Source of the DNA: Akkermansiaceae bacterium
GTDB taxonomy: Bacteria; Verrucomicrobiota; Verrucomicrobiia; Verrucomicrobiales; Akkermansiaceae
Reading direction: 5' to 3'
Length of the DNA: 5,218 bases
NCBI GenBank assembly: GCA_028293225.1
Contig: JAQGPE010000446.1
Span: 1 to 5,218 of the forward strand
Shown here: positions 1 through 5,218 of the stretch, one piece after another
How the letters are laid out: the number at the start of each line of letters is the position of its first letter
Position numbering within the stretch: position 1 is the stretch's first letter
Notes under the pieces: model-generated
Database searches by the model: none
What the model saw: the letters and a program-made list of their open reading frames with translations, nothing else
Told to the model about the DNA's origin: nothing
Translations under genes and position numbers: made by a program

Positions 1-866
1 ATGTAGCGCCACCGGATCCAGGAAATGGCTGCCAATTCCACCGCCACGACCGCGAAGGCGAGCGAGGTGGCGGTGTGGAAATCGCTGACCAGGTAGGGCA
101 AGGTGTGGCCGATGCCGCCGATGGTGGTCATCAGACCGCAGACCGCGCCGCGCAGGAGCGGATTGCCGCGGCCGCTGAGCTTGCCATCGTCCGAAAGCGC
201 TTCCGCGAAGCCCATGCTGATGCCGGCGCCGATCGACGCGGCGAGGCCGACCTTGAAGGTTTCGCCGGTGTTCGAGGTGGCGAAGGCGGCGGCGAACAGC
301 GGGGCGAGGGTCGAGACCGAGCCATCCATGAGACCGGCGAGACCGGGCTGGACGAAGCGCAGGACAAACCAGCGCTTTCCAGCCTCCTCCTCGCCGCCGA
401 TGAGGCCCTCGGCCGCCTGGGAGGCATCGACGTCGCGGGCGGTGGACTCGTGCTTGAGCTCCTCCTGGGCGAGGTCGCCGAGGAGTTGGCGGATGGAAGA
501 GTCGGTGGCCTGGAGTGCGGCGGCTTCGTAGAAACGGCAAGCCTCCTCCTCCATGATGGCGGCAAGTCCCCTCGCCTTCTCGGGGCGGATGGTGGCGGCC
601 AGCCAGACGGGCGGGCGCGACATGAAGCCTTTCACATCCTGGCGGCGGATCAGCGGCACGTGGTCGCCGAATTTCGAACGGTAGAGATCGAGCAGGCGGT
701 GGCGGTGGCCGCTTTCCTCCTCCGCCATGGTCATGAAAAGTTCGGCTGAGGCGGGGAAACCGGCACCGAGCTGGCGGGCGAAGTCGCGATAGATGCGGCT
801 GTCCTCCTCCTCGGAGGTGATGGCCAGCGCGAGGAGCTGGGATTCGTCGAGATCGCGGAAATGCAT
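1..866 (-). CDS. mbfA: MbfA-type membrane-bound ferritin (ferritin-like + VIT1 domain), C-terminus cut by window edge
   Basis: The frame is open from the ATG at 866-864 to the left edge (288 codons, no stop). Residues 1-150 form a ferritin-like four-helix domain with the full diiron ligand pattern: a Glu cluster at 19-21, ExxH at E51-H54, a Glu cluster at 106-108, and ExxH at E136-H139. From about residue 168 a VIT1/CCC1-type membrane domain begins with the signature [17 protein letters not shown] (D181), followed by hydrophobic segments near 205-222, 238-260 and 268-284. In the family, the cytoplasmic ferritin-like part senses or oxidises Fe(II) and the membrane part exports iron; characterised rhizobial and Agrobacterium MbfA proteins protect against iron and peroxide stress. 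Family length is about 320 residues, so some 30-40 residues, including the last membrane helix, should lie outside. The start is supported by the conserved domain beginning at once and by lack of an earlier in-frame alternative. No strong Shine-Dalgarno precedes it; an inverted repeat abuts it. The family call is firm; the role in this organism is inferred. Confidence 0.93.
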   Translation of the reverse strand, partial: MHFRDLDESQLLALAITSEEEDSRIYRDFARQLGAGFPASAELFMTMAEEESGHRHRLLDLYRSKFGDHVPLIRRQDVKGFMSRPPVWLAATIRPEKARGLAAIMEEEACRFYEAAALQATDSSIRQLLGDLAQEELKHESTARDVDASQAAEGLIGGEEEAGKRWFVLRFVQPGLAGLMDGSVSTLAPLFAAAFATSNTGETFKVGLAASIGAGISMGFAEALSDDGKLSGRGNPLLRGAVCGLMTTIGGIGHTLPYLVSDFHTATSLAFAVVAVELAAISWIRWRY

Positions 867-899
867 AACCGCGCGCAACCTAACAAAATGCGCGCGGTT
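867..899 (-). promoter_or_regulatory. Perfect 11-bp inverted repeat abutting the mbfA start codon
   Basis: The arms are AACCGCGCGCA (867-877) and TGCGCGCGGTT (889-899), perfectly complementary, around an 11-base A/T-rich centre (878-888). Read on the mbfA strand, the second arm ends on the base just before ATG. The only purine-rich ribosome-binding-like sequence (TTAGGT) sits in the loop. It could be an RNA hairpin controlling translation of mbfA or a dyad operator for a dimeric regulator, and the sequence alone cannot decide. It has no U-run on either strand, so it is not a typical intrinsic terminator. The repeat itself is certain; the function is inferred. Confidence 0.6.
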
Positions 900-956
900 G
901 GCAAAGGCTGCACTGGCAGGTGCGGCATGGCTTTATGGTTTTGCTGGTAAACTCTG

Positions 957-986
957 TTTGTAAGTTTTGCCTGTGGGAGCCGTATC
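957..986 (+). promoter_or_regulatory. Possible promoter for the GxGYxYP gene (TTTGTAAG element)
   Basis: TTTGTAAG (957-964) is followed after 16 bases by CGTATC (981-986). The spacing and the CGT-containing second box recall promoters of extracytoplasmic-function sigma factors rather than the housekeeping TTGACA/TATAAT type. The same octamer occurs before the next gene on this strand. It would give an untranslated leader of roughly 70-75 bases before the chosen start at 1066. No consensus for this organism is known to me, so this is tentative. Confidence 0.25.
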
Positions 987-1065
987 GGGCTGCGCCGGAC
1001 CGGCTCCGGTGACTGCCCAGGAGGTTGCCAGGCGCCGGGGCTGCGGGAATTTTTCTATCAACGGT

Positions 1066-3165
1066 ATGTCGAGCACGATGAGAGGTTGGATCACGGGTGT
1101 GGGAGTGATGTCGCTGGCGGCGGGAGGCATGGCCGCGGAGACCGCCTCGAAGAACCGCTACACGCCGTATGCGCCGGTGGTGAATCAGGCCGAGGGCTTG
1201 CCGTGGCCAAAGGGACAGGCGATCCCGACCTTCGCCACGCCGGCGGCGACGCTGGACACGCTGACGGCGCAGGATCTTTCGAAGGATGAGCTGATCACTT
1301 TCTCGGCGTTGCAGGGGCGGGTGAACCGCAAGCAGCCGCGGATCCTGATCGTCGATGGCCGGGCGGAGGAAGGGGCCTTCACCTGGGCGGATACCTGCGG
1401 ATTTTCCCGGAAAATGTATGAGAAGGCCGGCCGCTATGAAGTGGTGGCGAAGTTTGCCAGGGAAATCGATGGAGTGGTGCTCTACGATCCTGCGCTGAGC
1501 CCGCACTACCGGAACCTGGCCGGGACGGTGGCAGCGCAGAGCAACTCGATCCCGGCGACGCCCGAGATCTACGAGGAGATGAAGAAGGCGGGCCTGCACC
1601 TGAAGGTGACGACGGATCTACGGGAGCTGAAGTACACCACGCCGATCGAGATTTACGGCTACATGCTGAAACGCTACTGGCCGAAGTCGGAGAAGCGGTT
1701 GCTGGTCAGCGCGAAGCCCCATGATGAAAAGGGCGGCGGCGACTACTATCATACACGTGATGTCGCGGCGGCCACGGGGGCGGCGGTGGTCTGGCTGGAT
1801 ACGCGGGTGCCGGAGGAGCGCGACGTGCTGCGGAAATTCTTCGGCGATATGAAGGCCGGAGAGGGTATCGCGCTTGGCTGGTACGCCACGGAGCGTACCG
1901 GGATTACCACGGCTTCGGAGTTCGGGATCGGCACCATGCCGGCGGACTTCTACGTGAGTGCGACGGTCTATGCGGGGACCGATCACAAGATCCAGATCCC
2001 CCCGGTGCCGAAGAAGCCGGCGCTGGAGAACAAGGTGTATGTGGCGGTTTTCATCAGCGATGGGGACAACCTCCAGTACACCCAGCACGCGCTGCGGAAG
2101 AACTGGGACAAGTTCGGCGACAGCCGCGGCAAGGTCCCGCTGAACTGGACCATCCAGCCGGGGCTGGTCGACATGGCGCCGGCGATCCTGAACTACTACT
2201 ATGGCAAGGCGACGCCGCTGGACTGCTTTGTCACCGGGCCGTCGGGATTGGGCTACATGATGCCGACCAACACGCTGATCGAGCCCGGCGCGCCGACCGG
2301 TGAATCGCTGAAGGACCCCGCGAAAATGGATGGCTACACGCGGCTGACGGAGACCTACCTGCAGCGCTCAGGACTGCGGGTGATGACCATCTGGGACGAT
2401 GCCTCCCCTGCCCTGCGGAAAGCCTACGAGAAGAACTGCCGCAATCTTTACGGGGCCACGGTGCAGAATTTCAAGGATGTGCCCTCGGTCGCCGGCAGCG
2501 TGGAGAACGGTCGCGTGCGCTTCGACAAGCTGGTCATCCCTTATGCCGGGTCCTACGGACATATCAGCGGCTCCCTGTCCGGCGAGGTGAAGCGCTGGGA
2601 TGGCAAGGCGCCGCTGTTCCTTTCCTATCAGGTCGAGGCCTGGGGGGAAATGCGGGCACCGCGGGTGATCGAGCTGCGCGACCAGATGGCGAAGGACTTC
2701 CCGGGCAAGGTCGAGTTCGTCCGCGCGGATCACTATTTCAATCTCTATGCCGAGGCGCACGGGCTGCCCCTCAATCTCGCGATGGCGGCGGGGACCACGG
2801 TCACGACGAGCGATGAGGGAACGAATACCGCGGTGGTTCTGGACGGTTCGCCGTCGACCATCTGGGCCGCCTCCAAGCCCGGCAAGCAGTGGCTGGGTTT
2901 CGATCTCGGAGAGGAGCGCAGGCTCACCCGTTGCGTGATCCGCCATGCGGGCGAAGCGGCGCTGAATACGCGCGACTTTGCGCTACAGGCCAGTTCCGAT
3001 GGCAAGGCGTGGAAGACGATCTACCTACAGAAGGGCAATAAGGACAACGTCACGGATGTCGATCTACAGGCGGTGAGTGGCCGGTATCTGAAGTTGCTGA
3101 TCGATCAGCCCGGGAGTGACCAAGTTGCGAGAATTGCGGATCTGGAGATCTACGGGATGAAGTAG
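1066..3165 (+). CDS. Secreted GxGYxYP-family putative glycoside hydrolase with C-terminal F5/8 type C (discoidin) domain
   Basis: The product is 699 residues from the ATG at 1066. Residues 1-24 form a Sec-type signal peptide: Arg6, a hydrophobic stretch of about 7-22, and AxA-like cleavage near GMAAE. Residues 30-320 match the family's N-terminal region and about 320-570 its C-terminal domain. That domain has the family-typical VAVFISDGDNLQ (S331-N335) and the name-giving motif as GLGYMMP (394-400), where the usual second aromatic is Met399. Residues about 575-697 are an F5/8 type C carbohydrate-binding domain (LDGSPSTIWAA, WLGFDLG, FALQASSDGKAWK, GRYLKLLI, IADLEIYG). The family is a putative glycoside hydrolase common in polysaccharide-use loci; I know of no proven substrate. 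The frame stays open back to an ATG at 967, but that 33-residue extension has no signal-peptide character and would bury the real one. ATG 1078 is an equally workable start, and neither site has a good Shine-Dalgarno. It probably acts outside the cytoplasm on a glycan. Confidence 0.88.
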   Translation: MSSTMRGWITGVGVMSLAAGGMAAETASKNRYTPYAPVVNQAEGLPWPKGQAIPTFATPAATLDTLTAQDLSKDELITFSALQGRVNRKQPRILIVDGRAEEGAFTWADTCGFSRKMYEKAGRYEVVAKFAREIDGVVLYDPALSPHYRNLAGTVAAQSNSIPATPEIYEEMKKAGLHLKVTTDLRELKYTTPIEIYGYMLKRYWPKSEKRLLVSAKPHDEKGGGDYYHTRDVAAATGAAVVWLDTRVPEERDVLRKFFGDMKAGEGIALGWYATERTGITTASEFGIGTMPADFYVSATVYAGTDHKIQIPPVPKKPALENKVYVAVFISDGDNLQYTQHALRKNWDKFGDSRGKVPLNWTIQPGLVDMAPAILNYYYGKATPLDCFVTGPSGLGYMMPTNTLIEPGAPTGESLKDPAKMDGYTRLTETYLQRSGLRVMTIWDDASPALRKAYEKNCRNLYGATVQNFKDVPSVAGSVENGRVRFDKLVIPYAGSYGHISGSLSGEVKRWDGKAPLFLSYQVEAWGEMRAPRVIELRDQMAKDFPGKVEFVRADHYFNLYAEAHGLPLNLAMAAGTTVTTSDEGTNTAVVLDGSPSTIWAASKPGKQWLGFDLGEERRLTRCVIRHAGEAALNTRDFALQASSDGKAWKTIYLQKGNKDNVTDVDLQAVSGRYLKLLIDQPGSDQVARIADLEIYGMK

Positions 3166-3298
3166 GTGGCGGCAATGGACTGCGGAGATCTGTCATACAG
3201 CACGATTCCTGTGGGAATTCGCCCGTCGAACCGGAATTCTTTGTAAGAATCCCGGCGACCGGTCCGCTTCAGGATCCATCGAAAAGCATTGTATCCCC
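3166..3298. other. 133-bp intergenic gap with a GGAATTC direct repeat, no terminator seen
   Basis: This gap separates the GxGYxYP gene from the dehydrogenase gene. It contains GGAATTC twice (3214-3220 and 3233-3239, start to start 19 bases), the second copy lying directly before TTTGTAAG. Two very short hairpins can be drawn (CTGT/ACAG at 3190-3200 and ATTCC/GGAAT at 3205-3218), but neither has a U-run and both are too weak to be terminators. The pair of repeats could be an operator; no regulator can be named. Confidence 0.35.
3240..3269 (+). promoter_or_regulatory. Possible promoter for the dehydrogenase gene (second TTTGTAAG element)
   Basis: TTTGTAAG (3240-3247) repeats exactly the octamer at 957-964, and lies 51 bases upstream of the ATG at 3299. 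The region at the corresponding -10 distance (GGTCCGCTT, 3261-3269) is not clearly similar to the CGTATC of the first site, which weakens the case. If real, it would allow the dehydrogenase gene its own transcription, possibly under the same sigma factor as its upstream neighbour. Confidence 0.2.
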
Positions 3299-5218
3299 AT
3301 GACGATCCGGAAAAGACCTTGGCTTAAGACGCTGCGCTGCGCTTTCGCCGGACTGTCGATGGCGTGCGGAACGGCGGTGAATGCAGCGACCCTGCCGATC
3401 GGATTCGCCGAAACCAAGATCGCGGACGGACTGAATCCCACGACGATGTCCTTCGCCCCGGACGGGCGGCTTTTCCTCTGCGAGAAGCAGGGCGTGCTGC
3501 GGGTGGTCGTCGATGGGGCGATGCTGGCGGCGCCGGTGCTGGATCTTTCCAAGAGCGTCGACAGCTGGAACGAGCGCGGCTTTCTGAGTGTTTGCTTCGA
3601 TCCGGAGTTCACGCGCAACGGCTGGATTTACGTCTACTACACCCACCCTCGCGAGCCTGGCGATGCCAGCCATGGCTCGAGCAACAACCGGGTCAGCCGC
3701 TTCACCCTGAAGGGCAATGTAGCGGTGCCTAACAGCGAATTGGTGCTTCTGGAAATCGACCACCTGTCGAAGATCGGCTGGCACAACGGCGGCGGCCTGA
3801 ACTTCGGCAAGGATGGCAAGCTCTACATTAGCACCGGCGAGAATGCGAACGGGCCGAATGCGCAGGACGGCGGCAACCTGCTCGGCAAGCTGCTGCGTTT
3901 TAACAAGGACGGCTCGATCCCCAGCGACAATCCGCACTACCGGGATTTTGCCGGAAACAGCCGGGCGATCGTTGCGATGGGGCTGCGCAATCCCTTCACC
4001 ATCGCGGCGCAGCGGACCACGGGACTGCTGTATCTGAGCGTGGTTGGCGATCGCTACGAGCAGATCGAGGGCTACAACTCCGGAGCGGCTCCGGTCGCCG
4101 TGAACTATGGCTGGCCGGGGATCGACGGACCGCCGCGCAACCAGACGCCGCCGGCAGGCTACCAGGCTCCGGTCCATGCCTACGATCATGGCAGCGGCGA
4201 TGCGACGGCGCTGTGCGGCGGGGATTTCTACAATCCGGTCAAGCCGGGGGCGGACGCCTTTCCGGCGGAATATACCGGGAGGTTCTTTTTCAGCGACTAT
4301 CGGGGCTGGATCAAAACGATCGACCCTGCCAAGCCGGGAACGCGCTCCGATTTCGCGAGTGGGATCGACCGGCCGATTGACGTCGATACCGCTCCGGATG
4401 GGGCGCTGTGGTATATCGCGCGGGCGGGTACGCCCGGTGGGTCCGATGCGGCGAATACTTCCAGCAGCAACGGCTCGCTGTGGCGGGTGCGCTGGACCGG
4501 CGGCGGCCAGCCGGTGAAGCTGGCAGTGATCCAGCAGCCGGGCGGTGCGAATGCCGGCGAGCCGGTCGGCGAGGTGAAGGAGGCCCTGCAGGATGCGCAT
4601 GGGGAAACGGTCTCGGCGGCTACCGACACGGTCACGCTGACGCTCGATGGAAATGCGGCAGGCACACTCGCCGGGACCACGCAGGTCGCGGCGGTGAAAG
4701 GCGTGGCCTCATTTCCGGCGCTGACGGTTGGCAAGCCCGGGCACGGCTATGTGCTGCGGGCGAGCAGTGGCGGCATGACGGCGGCGATGAGCGCGGCGTT
4801 CGACATCGGGAATCAGGTGGCGACGCCGGCGATTTCCCCGGCGGGCGGGACATTCAGCGGTCCGGTGTGGGTGCAGATTTCCTGCTCCACGCCCGGGATG
4901 ACGATTCTTTTTACGACGGATGGAACGGATCCAAAGGGGAATTCGGAGACCTATCGCGGGCCCTTTCAGATGACCGCCCGAGGAACGATCAAGGCGCTGG
5001 CGCAGAGGAGCGGGCTCGCGGACAGTGTGATGGCGGAAGCGAAGATCGGTGGCGTGGGAAACACGCCGTATGGGATGGACTACCGGCCCGCAGTCAACGG
5101 GCTGAGGCTGGCTGCCGATCCCGAGGGGCTGCCTGTCACGCTTTCCGGGACGGGGATTTTCATCGATCGGAATCTGACTCCGCGGCCGGGGATCGTGCCG
5201 TATTCGCTGAACAGTCCG
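3299..5218 (+). CDS. Secreted PQQ-dependent sugar dehydrogenase-like (GSDH) propeller with Ig-like and chitobiase-C-like modules, C-terminus cut by window edge
   Basis: The frame is open from ATG 3299 to the right edge (640 codons). Residues 1-29 are a Sec-type signal peptide (KRPWLK, hydrophobic core, cleavage near AVNAA). Residues about 33-390 are a glucose/sorbosone dehydrogenase six-bladed propeller: FAPDGRLFLCEKQG, a SVCFDPEF blade, HNGGGLNFG (H152), LYISTGE (E171), AMGLRNPF (R220), VNYGWP (258-263) and FFFSDYRGW. By spacing, H152, E171 and R220 correspond to His144, Asp163 and Arg228 of soluble Acinetobacter glucose dehydrogenase, so Asp is replaced by Glu. The expected reaction is oxidation of a sugar or other alcohol with PQQ outside the cytoplasm; the substrate is unknown. 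Residues about 398-493 are an Ig-like module (LAVIQQPGGANAGEPV to AAFDIG). Residues 497-573 resemble the chitobiase/beta-hexosaminidase C-terminal domain (ILFTTDGTDPKG, GTIKALA). Residues 590-640 start a further segment ending TPRPGIVPYSLNSP, which in related proteins precedes c-type haem domains. No clear Shine-Dalgarno is present; the signal peptide fixes the start. Confidence 0.9.
   Translation, partial: MTIRKRPWLKTLRCAFAGLSMACGTAVNAATLPIGFAETKIADGLNPTTMSFAPDGRLFLCEKQGVLRVVVDGAMLAAPVLDLSKSVDSWNERGFLSVCFDPEFTRNGWIYVYYTHPREPGDASHGSSNNRVSRFTLKGNVAVPNSELVLLEIDHLSKIGWHNGGGLNFGKDGKLYISTGENANGPNAQDGGNLLGKLLRFNKDGSIPSDNPHYRDFAGNSRAIVAMGLRNPFTIAAQRTTGLLYLSVVGDRYEQIEGYNSGAAPVAVNYGWPGIDGPPRNQTPPAGYQAPVHAYDHGSGDATALCGGDFYNPVKPGADAFPAEYTGRFFFSDYRGWIKTIDPAKPGTRSDFASGIDRPIDVDTAPDGALWYIARAGTPGGSDAANTSSSNGSLWRVRWTGGGQPVKLAVIQQPGGANAGEPVGEVKEALQDAHGETVSAATDTVTLTLDGNAAGTLAGTTQVAAVKGVASFPALTVGKPGHGYVLRASSGGMTAAMSAAFDIGNQVATPAISPAGGTFSGPVWVQISCSTPGMTILFTTDGTDPKGNSETYRGPFQMTARGTIKALAQRSGLADSVMAEAKIGGVGNTPYGMDYRPAVNGLRLAADPEGLPVTLSGTGIFIDRNLTPRPGIVPYSLNSP

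Noticed and set aside
75..749. A 224-codon plus-strand open frame over mbfA
   Set aside because: The minus strand carries the complete diiron and VIT1 signatures over the same bases; the plus-strand translation is low-complexity Gly/Ala/Glu-rich shadow.
976..1007. Leader hairpin GGAGCCG/CGGCTCC with an 18-base loop, and an alternative one at 993-1011
   Set aside because: Short stems in very GC-rich DNA form by chance, the first would overlap the proposed promoter, and nothing resembles a known riboswitch.
1019..1024. A perfect AGGAGG, ideal as a Shine-Dalgarno
   Set aside because: No ATG, GTG or TTG follows at a usable spacing. The adjoining TTG at 1025 is too close, and the 18-codon frame from it, though it ends at TGA 1079-1081 overlapping ATG 1078, has no other support as a leader peptide.
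967..1065. N-terminal extension of the GxGYxYP protein to an ATG at 967
   Set aside because: The added 33 residues are not signal-like and would place the true signal peptide internally; the region also overlaps the promoter-like element.
880..1599. A 239-codon minus-strand open frame overlapping the start of the GxGYxYP gene
   Set aside because: Translation is Arg/His-rich without domain features, and it covers the real signal peptide and N-terminal domain on the other strand.
3190..3218. Possible terminator between the two rightward genes
   Set aside because: The stems are only 4-5 bp and no T-run follows.
3269..4600. A 443-codon open frame on the minus strand, antisense to the dehydrogenase gene
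   Set aside because: It lies entirely opposite a gene with clear family motifs, its translation is Arg/Ala/Pro/His-rich with no recognisable domain, and long antisense frames are expected in GC-rich coding DNA.

Overview
The window is high-GC DNA with coding bias that fits the calls below. It most resembles a free-living member of the Verrucomicrobiota (a Luteolibacter-like relative is my guess). This rests on the combination of a secreted GxGYxYP-family protein with a discoidin-like tail and a PQQ-sugar-dehydrogenase-type propeller carrying Ig-like and chitobiase-C-like modules. It is inference from gene content, not from a marker gene.

Layout. (1) Positions 1-866, minus strand: the N-terminal 288 residues of an MbfA-type protein, a ferritin-like diiron domain fused to a VIT1/CCC1-type membrane domain. 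The C-terminus lies off the left edge. (2) Positions 867-1065: a divergent intergenic region. It holds a perfect 11-bp inverted repeat touching the mbfA start codon and a possible promoter for the rightward gene. (3) Positions 1066-3165, plus strand: a complete secreted GxGYxYP-family putative glycoside hydrolase with a C-terminal F5/8 type C (discoidin) domain. (4) Positions 3166-3298: a 133-bp gap without a recognisable terminator, holding a short direct repeat and a TTTGTAAG element also found in front of the previous gene. (5) Positions 3299-5218, plus strand: the first 640 residues of a large secreted protein. It has a signal peptide, a glucose/sorbosone dehydrogenase (PQQ-type) six-bladed propeller, an Ig-like module and a chitobiase/hexosaminidase C-like module. 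At the very edge is the beginning of a segment like those preceding c-type haem domains in related proteins.

How they may work together. The two rightward genes are both predicted to be exported and to act on carbohydrates: one is a putative glycan-binding/hydrolysing protein, the other a putative sugar oxidase of the periplasm or cell surface. They may belong to one glycan-use locus, but the promoter-like element before the second gene leaves open whether they share a transcript. The leftward mbfA gene concerns iron detoxification and has no obvious functional tie to the pair. No RNA genes, CRISPR arrays, insertion sequences or phage genes were seen. I found no clear undescribed system; the most noteworthy points are the hairpin on the mbfA start and the multidomain dehydrogenase with its predicted cytochrome tail.
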